In this document: positions 13,634-26,563 of the stretch, piece by piece
Layout: every line of letters starts with the position of its first letter
How positions within the stretch are numbered: the first letter of the stretch is position 1
From: Cordia subcordata
Taxonomy: Eukaryota > Streptophyta > Magnoliopsida > Boraginales > Cordiaceae
Reading direction: 5' to 3'
DNA: 64,000 bases
Assembly (NCBI GenBank): GCA_028554755.1
Contig: JAPTOF010000004.1
Span: 4,202,501-4,266,500, forward strand
Made by a program: the position numbers and the translations under genes
Notes under the pieces: generated by a model
Database searches by the model: none
Seen by the model: the letters and a program-made list of their open reading frames with translations, nothing else
What the model was told of the DNA's origin: nothing

Positions 13634-14004
13634 TTGAAAATTGAAGCTGTTATTGCGTCTAACACAGCTAGCCTTATAAGACGGTTTTTTAAGTTCATGG
13701 GGTTTTATATAGCAATACTCGGATATATCGTTAAACTTTTAAAAATGCTGGAAAACAAGCGAGGAGAGTGTGAGAGGCATCATATTGAATCTTTCCCACA
13801 CGTCAGTGGCTTTCCTAATGCCAATACGTACCCCCATAATTTTCCTACATCATAATTTCTTATATTGGAATTACTTTAAGAGAAAAAATTTGCCCACTAA
13901 CAGAAAATATTTTTTTTGCTAAATATAGTCTAAAGGGAACTAGTTGATCACCGAGTTGGCTGGTATCTGGTTAAAGAGAATCGAAGCATAAGCTGTTTCC
14001 AAGA

Positions 14005-14035
<31 letters not shown>

Positions 14036-15316
14036 GTTTCACTGATTATATATTTGTTAAAATTGATTTCAGCGGCCAACTATGGCGCTCGCAAAATCAA
14101 TTGCTAAATTTTTCCAATTTAGCGACCAATTTTGACAGTTGCTAAAAACCTTTATCTCGAATACTAAGATGTGATCTTTACGTACTAATTGGATGATACA
14201 ATATAATATACGTGTGTCATACTCAAATATATAATTTCTTTCCGGAAAACCCTAATTGCACAAGTAAGCGAGGTTGTTATTTGTTTGCTCTCCGAGGCAT
14301 CTAACCAAATATGGACCCATACGCAAAGAGTACTTTGACACTACAGCATTTCGTATATATCCCCTCTATCTCTCAATAATTGTCCCATGCAGCAGAAAAC
14401 CCTGGAAAGCTCATCAATAACCATAATCTTTGGCCTTATTCTGTCTCCAGCTTAATTATATTATAGACGTGTATATATATGTTTGTATGTACGTATATGT
14501 ACATATATATATGTATGTATGTATATACGCATGAGTTTTGAGAAAAGGAAAACATCTTTTAGGAAAATTAACCTATTTTTCTTTAATAAAAAATATTTTT
14601 CTTTTATTTTTTCATTTTTAGCTGCCAAATATAGGAAAATGCAAAAAATATTGTTTTCAAGAAATGTTTTCTGCAAAATAAATGGAGCCTAAATCTCTCT
14701 AACTTATCGCACTTTGCCCCTCTCGCTCATGGGGGCTTTATTTTGCAAATCCTCCCCTACGCACGAAGGTGGCTAGGACAAATTTACGTCGATGGCTTGT
14801 CGATTGTGTGATTATGACCAAAATTAAGATGACAATTATATACTAATTCAATTAATACGACTGGCTTTGGTTTGTTATACAACTTTTTTCTTTTTTCGTC
14901 GACGGTTCGTTTACAATAATGGAAAGTTTGTTCAACGTGCAACAGTACCCGAACGAAAAAAGATAAGATTCTGTCATGATCAGCTCGGGGAATGCATAAT
15001 TATACCACGATAAAGGACGAGTTGAGCTTTAAATTTGAATTCTTTTATAACATAGTGGTGAAAATTAACAATAATAATAATAAACTCATAACACCATTAT
15101 TTGATAATTTCATAAAGATACAAGGAAATCTAAGACATTAAAATTAAAGTTAGAGATTTTCTCATATAGGGATCAGAGCTTTAATTTTCATCAGTAAGAG
15201 CATGAGAAAATCTCATACTCGTGCAGACATTTCATACAATTAGATAATAATGTGTGGCTACAAATTGTCTATGATCTTATATATGATATTTGAACTACCA
15301 AATCCTAGCTAATTAT
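13634..15316. other. intergenic region between XTH-A and XTH-B
   Basis: It contains the XTH-A promoter, a (TA)n run near 14007-14035, a short segment with TTTAGCGACCAATTTTGAC typical of a dispersed plant repeat (about 14059-14155), a TATG-rich microsatellite near 14470-14530 and, from about 14803, sequence that reappears at 24742-25376 downstream of the XTH pseudogene. Confidence 0.5.
14803..15316. repeat. 3' flank of XTH-B, duplicated at 24742-25376
   Basis: Matching landmarks in both copies, in the same order, are TATGACCAAAATTAAGATG, ACAATAATGGAAAGTTTGTT, a TAGGGATC region, AGATAATAATGTG and AATCCTAG. This marks the left edge of the inferred two-gene duplication. Confidence 0.75.
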
Positions 15317-17107
15317 TCAACTAATTGAACATTCGGGGTGAGTGTTGCTTGATTTGTTGCAGTAATCATAAGTCATGTAAGTCTTTCTGATTCTATGCAA
15401 TTGTTGTTTCTGAACAAGGCTAAGCTCCCTTTGGGCATTCCAAAATTCTTGAGGAGAGGAGCATAGTCCCCTGATGGTGTTGCTAGATGGGCAACCAGTT
15501 ATGTCAAAATCTTGGTAGTGAGCTACAAATGGTGCAAGAGACCAATCAATCTGTCCTGCCCAGTCTGCACTAAATATACTCGCCTCTATTTGCATCGGCT
15601 TGGATACGTAATTTACGCCTCGTGCTTTGTTGTTCTTGAACACTCTGATCGGGATCCCGTCCACAAACCACCTAAACATTGACAAACAAATCTCGTTATA
15701 TGCCGCAACTGCATACATGATATAATAACTATTTAAATAAGTCTTGTTTACACGTGACACTTGAGGAATAACTCAATCCTTACGCTACTTGGTATTGATT
15801 CCATAGTATTTCATAGGCGTGAAAGTCTTTTGATGGATCAAACCACAGTTTAAATCGTTGCTCTCGATTTCCCCCATCGTTAACAAAGACATTTGTTTGT
15901 AATATGCCAGTGGTACCCAAAAACTCAAAATCAAGTTCATCATGTGCACCTGCAGGCTTAAAATCTTGAGCAGAGGTAAGCTGCAATTAGAGCACCATTA
16001 ATTAGTGTTGACTTGTAATTATGTACATTTTATATGCTACGAATGACCATTAATTGTGAAGCACAAATTGAAGAAAGAAAAGAGAAGTTAATTTAAAGGG
16101 GAAAAAAAATTAGAATTGTTACATAGAAGCTTGTAATAAATCCTCCGGTTTTTTGTTCCGGCAGCTTCATACGGATTCGAAACAGTCCGGATCCGAACTG
16201 CAATTTGGACCTAAATCCTGATCCTGCATCCATGATTAATTCAAACAAGAGAGTTAGCATTCATTATATATAGTAATTATGTTTTAACTCTGGGTATTTT
16301 ATATAATTAACCGATGCTTAATTGTATACAAGTTACTGATTTTCAAAATGTTGAAATTTGAGATGAAGTCGCATCCATGTAACCGATAAAGCAAATTAAT
16401 TTGGCGTTATTTAAGTCTCTTAACTAAGCTTCCTAATCGATCATCAATGCTGAAGCTTTGTATACAAATCTTTGTAAGCATGTCTTTGTAATTAATAATT
16501 AAAAGTTAGCATTTATGTAACTGGAAAAAAGAAAAAAATACTTCGGCATTTAAATATTCACTTAATTCAACTTTCTAACAATCGTCAATGGTAAACATAT
16601 CGTATGTATACGAATCTTTGTAAGCATTTCTTTCTAATTCATGTGGAATCTCAAAATACATATTTTGAACTTACAGTGCAATAGTTTGGACTAGTCCTAT
16701 GGTTCATTTAAAATGCGTAAGACCCTTTTTATCAAAATTCTCTCTTAATTCTTCTTTTATATTTTAAAACATAGCATTATGTTTCCTCTTTTCAAGAATA
16801 TCGTACTTTCACAAGATAGAAACAGATTATGAAAGCCTAGATCTAACGCACTCGTAAACCATAGAGAGGTCTAATTCTTTTTACCCGTGTGACTTTTCAC
16901 AACTTAAAAAGCAAAGTGAGATAAAAATTAACCTGAAGCTTTATCTAATGAAAGTTGCACTTCTGTTCCTTGGTTAACCAACGTTAGATGATTTTCACCC
17001 CATAGCGGAGAATAGTTTTGACCAAAAACAGCATTTGCTCCATTTGCAGGCATCAAGATAATATTGATTATCAGAACGCTGCAAAAGATGAATTGATACA
17101 AAGCCAT
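15317..17107 (-). CDS. XTH: xyloglucan endotransglucosylase/hydrolase B
   Basis: GH16 cell-wall xyloglucan-modifying enzyme. Minus exons are 16933-17107, 16123-16223, 15784-15980 and 15317-15671, closing to 276 codons (275 residues). An N-terminal signal peptide ends near PANGAN. The catalytic motif [10 protein letters not shown] places Glu107 (nucleophile) and Glu111 (acid/base). The C-terminal cysteine pattern (ITGC, GLC, YDYC, PEC) is complete. FLGTTG follows the active site, so the common N-glycosylation sequon is missing. Exon phases (1, 0, 2) are identical in all four XTHs here. The upstream region carries a (TA)n tract at 17161-17212, about 55 bases before the ATG, where a TATA box is expected. 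Parent copy of the pseudogene at 26262-27720. Confidence 0.94.
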
Positions 17108-17159
17108 GGAGAACTAAAGAAACTAAATCTAATATGTGTCTCTCCATTACTACTCAGTG

Positions 17160-17160
<1 letters not shown>

Positions 17161-17212
<52 letters not shown>
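17161..17212. promoter_or_regulatory. (TA)n microsatellite at the TATA position of XTH-B
   Basis: About 25 TA units start 55 bases upstream of the XTH-B ATG on the minus strand. No other TATA-like sequence is present at the expected distance, so the array may itself act as the TATA element. That role is inferred. Confidence 0.5.
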
Positions 17213-17763
17213 CCAGGAGATTTAGTAATTGCTTCACAAAAAGTATGGGGATTAATTGTTTAATTTGAAAATTCATTAAATTTTTCAATGGATATTTCTT
17301 TTATACAGATAGCCATGAGAGTTACCTATTTATTGACATTAAATTTTGATTTCTCTTTTCCGAATATAATTAGAGTCACAAAAGATATAATAATTATGTG
17401 CGTGGTAACAATCTTTAGAGAAAATAATGTGTCATGGCAAATCTTACATCCGCATACGATTATTTAAGTTCTCGTGTTTCTTTCCTCTTTTTTTTTTTTA
17501 AAGTATTAAAAAATACGCAAGATATGATTTTATTAACTTGTCATTTAAAGAATAAATAAATAAAGGATAATAAGACCTTTGAACGAAGCAATATTCCGTA
17601 AATACAGCGTATCTAAGCATAGAAAAATTTACTTTCAAAGATAATCTTCTTCCGTCTAAAAGTGATGCTCGTTTAGTCCACAACTAGTATGACCCTTGTG
17701 ATGTACGAGTTTTCATTATTAACTCAGCACATGATGATGACGCAGTATGGTCCAATATTTATA

Positions 17764-17990
17764 TCTATACACTATATAGATAGAATAATGTTATTACCTT
17801 ACTTAGTCATATTACATGTCACACTGTCATAATTTATTTTTACTCCAAAATCTTCTTTATAATTATTATTTATGAAAATAAAATAATTCAAATTCAAATT
17901 CTCCTTTAATATTATGAAACTATATATGACAAATAAATAATATAAAATTAATTACTTCCAACTTCATGGTAAATATTATATATATATATT

Positions 17991-18023
<33 letters not shown>

Positions 18024-18745
18024 TTATATAGACACGTACGTATATATGTAATGTAATATTTTTTTATTTTTTTATTAATGTGACATATCTTTATGGCATA
18101 ACTTTTTTTTCATGTCAAAAGGCTTTGAGTCACGCTCCTTCTATTCATGCAAAAACTATTTCCTAAACTACTTATCTAAAAATTTATTAAACATGAAAAT
18201 GCTTCTATCTATTTCATTAATGGTTCTTTTTTTTTAATATAATTTGATTTCCTATAGCCAATAAATTTAATAATGTATTATTCTTCTTCGATTTTGCTTT
18301 TCTTCAGATCATGTAATTTGTTTTTAATTTTTAATTACTGCAAATCTCTTATAAAAGAAATAGAGTTAATGTTAAAAGCTTGCTAAAAATTTTATTTATA
18401 TTTTATTTTTCTATATCTATCTATTTTGCATGATTTTTGTTTTCAAGATTATTAAAATTTCCAAATTAAGAAATTTAATAAAATCACCATTTATTTTTTA
18501 TTGTTTTTCTTTTTTCTTTTTCATACAAGACCTTTTGTTTTATGCTTTTATTTTCCAATTCAAATATTCATTTCAACTACCGCAAAAATTTCATAAGAAA
18601 ATATAATTATTGTCAAAAACTAGCTAAAATTAAAATTAAGAAAATATATTTATATTTTGTTCTCACATAATTATAAAAATTAATCATCAATAATAAACTA
18701 AAAAAATACTCATTTACCTAGTGTATTGCATGGGAATTATACTAG
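17764..18745 (+). mobile_element. putative non-autonomous Helitron
   Basis: The left end reads A|TCTATACACTATATAG and the right end TTGCATGGGAATTATACTAG|T, fitting Helitron insertion between A and T with a TC start and a CTRR end preceded by a short, decayed hairpin. There is no coding sequence inside. Assigned from the ends only. Confidence 0.5.
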
Positions 18746-18810
18746 TTATTCTATCGAGAAGCAAGTTGGTCATTTTTTTTTCCCTTCAATGGAGGCCAAA
18801 ATTGGTTATA

Positions 18811-18948
18811 GATTCACAAATCTATGAGAGAAAACCCCTTTGAAGTCAATCCCCTAGCAATCTCTTTAGATCATCTGGTGATTCACAAATCTATGAGAGA
18901 AAACCCCTTTCAAGTCATTCGCCTAGCAATCTCTTTAGATCATCTGGT
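18811..18948. repeat. 69-base tandem duplication
   Basis: Two adjacent units (18811-18879 and 18880-18948), each starting GATTCACAAATCTATGAGAG, differ at about three positions. They lie just right of the Helitron-like element. Confidence 0.9.
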
Positions 18949-21900
18949 GGTTCTTCGATCAAGGGTAATCCTAGAAGGAAATGAAGCTCAAAATTGATCA
19001 TCCAATCTACATATTTATTTTCCTCCCAATAAACATGCTTCAAGGAAAAATCTTGATTGGCCTATAATAATCTCCGACATTCCTCCACATAGGGTAACAC
19101 ACTATTTCTTGGATAAATTTTCCCCTTGATCTAATTGACAATTGTTATAATATATGATCATATTTAAATAGTCATATTTAGATGGATAGTCATATCAGTT
19201 TTCCTAAATTACTTCATAATTTCTTTTAACTCTACCCTTGTGCGATTCTTATCAAAACATGTACTTAAGGAATAAGTGGAGGGCAGATAATTATTTCAAA
19301 CAAACTCCTTAAGAGGGCATTTGAATTGATTTCTTAAAAGTATTATTTTAAATACGTTTGATTTTAAGTGTTTTTCTTATTTTTAGCTTTAATTATCTGC
19401 TTGAATAAAAGTTGTAATTACAAAAATTAAGTATTTATATATTTGGTTAAAGTGTCTTGAACACTAAACTTATATTGTTAAAATAACTATTAAGAAAATA
19501 AAAATAAAATGTCAATTAACACACAATATCTTAAAAATATATTATCAAAATGTTATAACTTAATAATTTAATTTTTGTCATATATAATATAAGTATATTA
19601 TAATTATTAAATAAACTATAGTAATAAAGATAAAAAGATATGTATAAGATAAAAGAATAAAAATAATTTAGTAATAAAAATGAAAAAGGTAAAGATAAGA
19701 TATTAAATAATTAGATCACATTTATTTTCTTTAAAAGTATTCAACGGCATAAAAAGAAGAAGTTAGAAGTGGAGAACTTTTTAGAGCTAATTTGGCATTC
19801 AGTTAAAAAAATTCAATTTTACAAAAGGGCATTTTCAAAATGGACTTTTTGTCAAATGGATTTTTATTGAAAAAAAAAATGTGTTTGGTTATTTTTATAT
19901 GAATGAACTTTTATCAAATGATATGGTGTTTGATTTTACATTTGAAAATAACGGTTGGTTGTCGAAATTACTGAAAAGGACATTTTGAAAGTAATATTGT
20001 TTACTTTATATAACATGCTATTTTATATTCATAATTCTATTTGTTTAAAAAAATTCTCTAAAAAGTTATAGTTATAATTCAAAATATTAATAATAAAAAT
20101 AAATATATTTTAGCAAAAATACAACCAAAATATCAATTCAATAAAATTATACAACAGATAATTCAGTAATTAAAAATAATATGAAAAATATTAAAGGGGA
20201 TAATGAAAACTTAAATGGGACACTTTTGTCTAGAAAATATTTTAAAACACCGTTACCAAAATGCCAAATGAAAAAATTAAAAATTTTAACATCTCCCTTT
20301 AGCTTTAAACCTCAGTTGACTTTTAATCAAAACTAATTTTAAAATGCAAACCAAATACTCTGTTTTTTTAATGGACTTTTAAAATTTAAAAGTCAGTTTA
20401 GCTCTCCAAAATAAAAAATCAAACTGACTCTTATTCTTCTTAAAGTCACTTAAAAAAATACTTTTTTATTAAGCAAATATGTCTATTAGCTTAAATTGAC
20501 TCCAAACATATTTGACCAACTTAAAAGCCAAACTAAACGTCCTCTACATAGAAAGATCACCAAAGTTTTAAATTATAAGAGATCAAACTAAATATGGTAC
20601 TTGTTCGCACTTAACAGTAACAAAATTTACTTAGCCCCTATATCCCTTAATTGTTAACACTGAGGCTCTGTTTGGAATGAATTTATCTTTAATTTGAAAT
20701 TTGATATGCATCTTATTTGCTAGGTGTCTGATAAGATAACTATCTGATATAATAAGACTATTGTGTTTGTAATTATCATTAATTTAAGCTAAAATGTCCT
20801 TGTAAATAAATTGGACAATAATACATGCAACTTTGAGTAATGATAATACAATCTTGTGATTAAATAAATTATAAAATATAAAATATCAGTAAATTTTATT
20901 TTAATTTTAGTTTCTAATTTTTTATTTTTTAATAATTTATTTTTATTTTGATTTTTTATTTTGTAATATTTGAATTCCCAAGGGATTGGCATAATCAGTG
21001 CCAATACGTTGTTGTATTCTTGCAAAAATTTCTCCTTCTAACCAAACAAGTACTAGACAACTATTCAAAGTTCCTAGAGCTTCTTGTAAGACGTGTTAAA
21101 AAATCCACTATTATACTTGATTAATAGCCCTTAGCTATTCAAATAAAAGAAAAAATATAAATAAATGTCAAAATGGATAAACCCCCTCTCAATATTAACA
21201 ACAGGTTCTTGCTAATGGTAAAATAGGGGTTGAATGTAGAGGTTGTTCTTATTTTACCAGAAAGGTTTGAATTATCTCCTCTAGTTCACATTTCTCTGAA
21301 TTTTGAATTTTGAATTTTAATTTTTTATTTTTATTTTAAAATATTTTTAAATTTTAGTTTTCCAACTTCTAATCTTAAGTTTTAACTTTTCTAAATTTTA
21401 TATTTATATTTTTATTTTTAAAATTATTTGTTTTTAATTTTTAATTAAAATTTTTATTTTTATTATTTTAATTTTTAATATATATTTTAATTTTTAATTT
21501 TATTTTCTTATTTTTTATTTTTCATTGGAGGTATTATATACTACGTACATTTTTAGAATATCTCCAATGTCCCAACTATATCTTATAAGATAAAAGTATT
21601 CATAGTTCATCTTACTTTTACAACTACAAATAGACATTTTATGAAAAAGTATCTTATAAGCAGCTTATAATAAGTTAGTAATAAACAATACCTTTTTCTA
21701 ATAAGTCATCAATAAGATAAGTGTCTTAAAATAAGTTCCAACCAAACAATACATTGGTCGTGGATGTGGTAGTCAAATTCACTAAATTTTTAAACATGTT
21801 CAAAGTAGATCTACCGTATAAAATTTTTAGCACTTCTAACGTAATAATAGCAATTATAATTGATAACAAGGTCCACCCCTTTTATTTTAACTAGAGTATA

Positions 21901-22203
21901 CCCACCCTTTTTATTTTAGCTAGAGTATACAGCCATAAAATACATAAGAGAAATGTGTGCCTTAATATCTTTATATATTATTGATGGCCAATTTTCATAT
22001 TTTATGTATTTTTTAAAAGTTAATTCTTGATAAGTTATTAATAGTAATCATGTTTTTAAGATAGATTTTTAATAATTGATAACTTTTAAATTGTTTATGA
22101 AAGATCTTCAGTGATTGAATAAAATATTTAAATTCAACTACTAAAAAACATGTACTTTTTATCATATAATATATAGATGTCTCGTTCAAAAACTCTTAAT
22201 TTG

Positions 22204-23647
22204 TCACGGGTTCTGAGAACATTCTGGATGTTTCTCTGAGCCTTTTTTACAGTAATCATACACAATGTGCTTCTTATAGGATTTTAATAATTGCTTCTGA
22301 GAAGGGTTGAGTTCCCAGTAACCATCCCGGTTCCAAAAGAATCTGGAAGATTTACAAATATTGGTGGTGACGAATGGGCAGCCTGTTATGCTAAACTCTT
22401 GATAGTGTGCTGTAAAGGGTATCTTGGACCAATCAACTTTTCCTGCCCAATGTGCATTCCATATACTCGCCTCTATTCGCATAGCCTGCGAAGGATAATT
22501 TACTCCCTTTGCACTATAGTTCTTGAACACTCTAATGGGAATTTGGTCGACGAAAAACCTACAAATTAGAGCAAAGAGCTAAAAGATCTCGTGTTTTGTC
22601 AATGTCCTATGTTTTGAGAGTTGTTAGTATATTATCATGACTTATTTATGACTTTGATAAAAGTAGGAGAACAATTTAAAAAAGGAAAAAATCATTCTTA
22701 CGCTATTTGATTTTGGTTCCAAAGAATTTCGTAAGTATGAAAATCTTTTGATGGGTCAAACCAAAGACGAAACTTTTGCTCTCTTTGGCCCATGTCATTG
22801 GCAAATACATTTGTTTGTAAGATTCCCTTTGTTCCAAGAAACTCAAAATCAATCTCATCATGCGGCTTGTCATCCTCGCCATATTTAGCCGAGTTCAACT
22901 GCATGCAAAATGGAGTTCACCTCATATGAGAACCAGATCAAGCCAAATAGTCGAATAATGACATCTTCCCTTGTAAAGATTAAATTGTAGAAGACAAACA
23001 AGTAAACAATGATTATACAGTTGGAATAGAAAGAAAGGAGTATTTATTGGTACGTAGAAGCTTGTGACAATTCCTCCGGTTGGTTTGTCTGGAATCTTGA
23101 TCCTGATACGAAATAATCCAGATTTATAAACTAATTTGGACCTAAAGCCAGCCCCTGCATGAGTAGAATTAGTTTCTTTAGAAATAATCAAAGCATTCCT
23201 TCCTCTGTCCGGAGATAATAAAAAAGAAACAAATTGATATACAAAGTTTGAATTATATGTGATGTTCAAGAAAACACCAAAATCATTTTGAACAAATTGT
23301 ATTTCACATTGTCTCTTAATTCTACAGGAGACTAATTTCATGATGCTAGAACCATTTATATCATATTGTAACAATAGCAAATTCTTAATTACATAAACAT
23401 AGAAAAAAAAAACTCTGAAGATGAAAAAAAGGAAAGAAATTTGAAATTGTTAACAATAACCTGAATAGTTATCAAATCGAAGTTGTACTTCCGATTGATT
23501 AACTAGGGAAAAATGATCTAACCCCCATAAAGGATAATAATTGTCACTGAAAGTATTGTTAGTACTGAAAGTAATGTTAGCTCCATTGGCAACAATTAGG
23601 AGAACATTGAAAAAAATGATAAAGGCATTAAGCACAATGGAAGCCAT
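22204..23647 (-). CDS. XTH: xyloglucan endotransglucosylase/hydrolase C
   Basis: GH16 cell-wall enzyme. Minus exons are 23461-23647, 23054-23154, 22702-22898 and 22204-22558 (279 residues). [10 protein letters not shown] gives Glu111 and Glu115 as catalytic residues; the C-terminal cysteines are intact. An in-frame ATG 54 bases upstream (23701) would add MKNQKHILISLF, but a TATATAAG box lies at about 23706-23714, so that codon would fall at or before the transcription start; the MASIVLNAF start gives a normal signal peptide ending near VANGAN. FLGTKG replaces the usual N-glycosylation sequon. Very similar to XTH-D throughout, with duplicated 3' and 5' flanks. A perfect-looking triple 225-base repeat lies upstream. 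Confidence 0.94.
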
Positions 23648-23705
23648 AGAACAAGTTATCAAATTGAACAAACTAATTAATATATGCTTCTGATTCTTCA
23701 CCTCT

Positions 23706-23716
23706 CTTATATACTA
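23706..23716 (-). promoter_or_regulatory. TATA box of XTH-C
   Basis: The minus strand reads AGTATATAAGAG about 60 bases upstream of the chosen ATG. The same box, with one change, lies upstream of XTH-D at about 31773-31783. Confidence 0.7.
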
Positions 23717-23855
23717 TTGCACATGTTATACTCTACTCTGTAATATTACAACAATTGATTAAAGTCAACGCTGGAATTGGAAAGTTCAATAAAGATTTTA
23801 AAATTTACTTTTTCTTTTCTTCTATTTTTTTTTTGGTTTATACTTGAAATTTGAT

Positions 23856-24530
23856 TCTTCTAACATTATATGAGTACAGTGAATTTTCAGTTAATATGTT
23901 GGATTTCACAAACAAGGCATCAAATAATTTACTGATAACGTAGTTTAAGAAACTGATTACCCATCAGATTTGGTTGATCTTTAGGGAAATAAAAGGCAGT
24001 TTATATGTACTTTTGGTCCATCATATTCTTATTGTGTCATTATAATTAGCAACTGCATAATGTGATTATGTTAATTAGTTTCTTCTGACATTATAGGAGT
24101 ACAGTGAATTTTCAGTTAATATGTTGGATTTCACAAACAAGGCATCAAATAATTTACTGATAACGTAGTTTAAGAAACTGATTACCCATCAGATTTGGTT
24201 GATCTTTAGGGAAATAAAAGGCAGTTTATATGTACTTTTGGTCCATCATATTCTTATTGTGTCATTATAATTAGCAACTGCATAATGTGATTATGTTAAT
24301 TAGTTTCTTCTGACATTATAGGAGTACAGTGAATTTTCAGTTAATATGTTGGATTTCACAAACAAAGCATCAAATAATTTACTGATAACGTAGTTTAAGA
24401 AACTGATTACCTAATCAGATTTGCTTGATCTTTAGGGAAATAAAAGGCAGTTTATATGTACTTTTGGTCCATCATATTCTTATTGTGTCATTATAATTAA
24501 CAACTGCATAATCTGATTATGTTAATTAGT
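23856..24530. repeat. three 225-base tandem repeats upstream of XTH-C
   Basis: Units are 23856-24080, 24081-24305 and 24306-24530; the marker ACAGTGAATTTTCAGTTAAT recurs exactly 225 bases apart. Units 1 and 2 appear identical over almost all their length, and unit 3 has only a few changes, so the amplification is recent. They begin about 210 bases upstream of the XTH-C ATG. Confidence 0.92.
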
Positions 24531-24585
24531 TCCGATCAAATTTATGCTTGTTTCCTTATTAATGAGAAGATCAATAGAAATAAAT

Positions 24586-24589
<4 letters not shown>

Positions 24590-24617
<28 letters not shown>

Positions 24618-24629
24618 CATACATATATA

Positions 24630-24670
<41 letters not shown>

Positions 24671-24672
24671 GC
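24590..24672. repeat. compound (TA)n-(TG)n microsatellite
   Basis: Alternating TA and TG runs with ATACATAC interruptions. Open frames through it are artefacts of the dinucleotide repeat. Confidence 0.9.
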
Positions 24673-24741
24673 AATCTTGTTGCACATAATTGGTTGCTAA
24701 ATACTTGAAAAAATATATATATGCAATTAATATGTCTACTG

Positions 24742-25376
24742 TGTAATTATGACCAAAATTAAGATGGAAATTAATAATGACTAAGTTTGGTTTGTTATAC
24801 AATAATGGAAAGTTTGTTCAATGTGAAAAAGTCAAAGGGAAAGATAAGATTTTGACCATTTGTGTATTATTTAAATTTGAAAAGGAAAAAAAATGTTTAC
24901 ATATCGAGTAGACTCATGGTTTAGGGGTTGGGTTATATTTAATGTTAGAATATTCAGATATGGTAAATTGACAAACCAAGGAGATCATTATTTAATGAAT
25001 CTTAATAAATGCAACATTACACCTGTTAGAAAAATCAATCTACAATTAATGAAAAGATGAGTGAACTTTAGATTTGACTTCTTTTATAACGATAGAAGCT
25101 AATTGTCAATAATAAAGTCATAGTATTATTGTTTGATTATATTATACTCAATAATCTAGATTTCACTACTATTAATATTTTCATAGCGTTACAAATGCTC
25201 GGAAATCTAAAACAATAAAAGCTAGAGATCTTCTCATGTAGGGATCTTTAATTTTTATCAATAAGAGCAGGGGAAAACTTCATAGTCGTGAAGAATAATA
25301 TTTTATAATACAAGATAATAATGTGGCTATAAGTTGTCTATCTTATGATATTTGAGCTATCTAATCCTAGTTAATA
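24742..25376. repeat. duplicated 3' flank of the XTH-B type
   Basis: This is collinear with 14803-15310, including the run from TATGACCAAAATTAAGATG to a terminal AATCCTAGTTAA. It is followed directly by unrelated AT-rich DNA where the last XTH exon should be. Confidence 0.75.
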
Positions 25377-26261
25377 GGAAAAAGGATAATTGTAGGGCTT
25401 GAATTTTAAAAAATGAATTAAGTATCTGAACTTCAAAACTTTTAATACAAAAGATTGGACTTACAAAAAAGTAATATTTTACACTTTGTTAAGTAATGGT
25501 GTTAATTTTTTGCTCATATAGCATTTTTTTCTTTTCAAATCTTAGATGAAACGTTATTTTTCTTTCATAACTTACATAGATTTTCATATATGGCGTTTGA
25601 AATCTATATGGATTTTACACACAAAACTACAAGCTGTCTCATATATGAACACATATATAAATTTTGAACTTTTTTTATAGTTTATGAGAATATAAATTAA
25701 TCTACATAATTTTTGTTCCTAATAAAAAATTTCATATACATTTAAAATATAAATATAAGTTAATTGTGCAGTGCAAGTACTAAAAAATAAGAATTTTAAA
25801 TAAATCACAATAAACCAAAAAATAAAATTTATAAATATATGCTAATTTTAGAAACTAAAAATAATATGTTCATTTCCGAAACTATAATTGTAATATGTTA
25901 TTTTACTATTTATTTTGATTTATTTAATTTTGTAATTAGTTTTTAATACTTAAATCGTGCAGTTAATTTTTATTTTTCAAATTTTAAGTATATACAAACA
26001 ACTTTATATTTAGTAACAGAAAGAACTAATTTTACCTCCCGTGAGATGCACGGGAAGATTATGCATTAATAGTTAGGAAATGTATGCGAAAACAATGTTT
26101 TTGGATTGTGAAAAGGAAATGGAGAACATCAATAGAGTAATTTATGTAAATGTAATTGGAATGGTTTGGCTATTTACTTTTCGGTTAGAAAAATAAATGC
26201 AATAGTATAGGGGAAAATAATTACTTAAATAAGTCTCACTATATTCTACTATTTACATGAC
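25377..26261. other. insertion or replacement where pseudo-XTH exon 4 should be
   Basis: AT-rich DNA without a long frame. Exon 4 of the duplicated XTH-B copy is missing. A Helitron-like 3' terminus in reverse orientation (CTCCCGTGAGATGCACGGGA near 26036-26055) lies inside, with a possible reverse 5' end near 26212. Confidence 0.5.
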
Positions 26262-26563
26262 ATAATTACTTAAATAAGTTTTATTTATACGTGACACTTA
26301 TCTTATAAGATGCTAATATAAGAATGTAAACAATTAAGATGGCAAAAAAGATTTGAGGTTAACGTAATCCTTACAAAATCTGGTTTGATCCCATAGGATT
26401 TCGCACGTGTGAAGTCCATGGATCAAACCAAAGTCGAAGTCATTGCTCATGATTTGTTCCCATTGTTAACAAAGACGTTTGTTGCAATATATCGTTGGTA
26501 CCCAAAAACTCAAAATCAAGTTCATCATGTGCCCCTGCAGTCTTAAAATCTTGAGCAGAGTTA

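Larger units (their letters stand above)
17213..22203. other. transposon-rich intergenic region between XTH-B and XTH-C
   Basis: No gene was recognised. It holds a Helitron-like element (17764-18745), a 69-base tandem duplication (18811-18948), AT-rich stretches with MITE-like ends (about 19320-20560, and 20655-21760 with GCTCTGTTTGGAATGA at the left and TTCCAACCAAACAA at the right), and from about 21955 the 3' flank of XTH-C, which resembles the 3' flank of XTH-D at 29610-29800. Confidence 0.5.

Noticed and set aside
18811..18948. 69-base repeat considered as part of a CRISPR-like array
   Set aside because: Only two contiguous units without spacers in a plant nuclear genome; a simple tandem duplication.
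23648..23701. Upstream in-frame ATG extending XTH-C (and likewise 31716-31769 for XTH-D)
   Set aside because: The ATG lies within a few bases of the TATA box and would put a second hydrophobic stretch before the signal peptide, so it is unlikely to be in the mRNA.
24542..24802. 86-codon frame rich in Tyr/Ile/His
   Set aside because: It is a translation of the (TA)n-(TG)n microsatellite.
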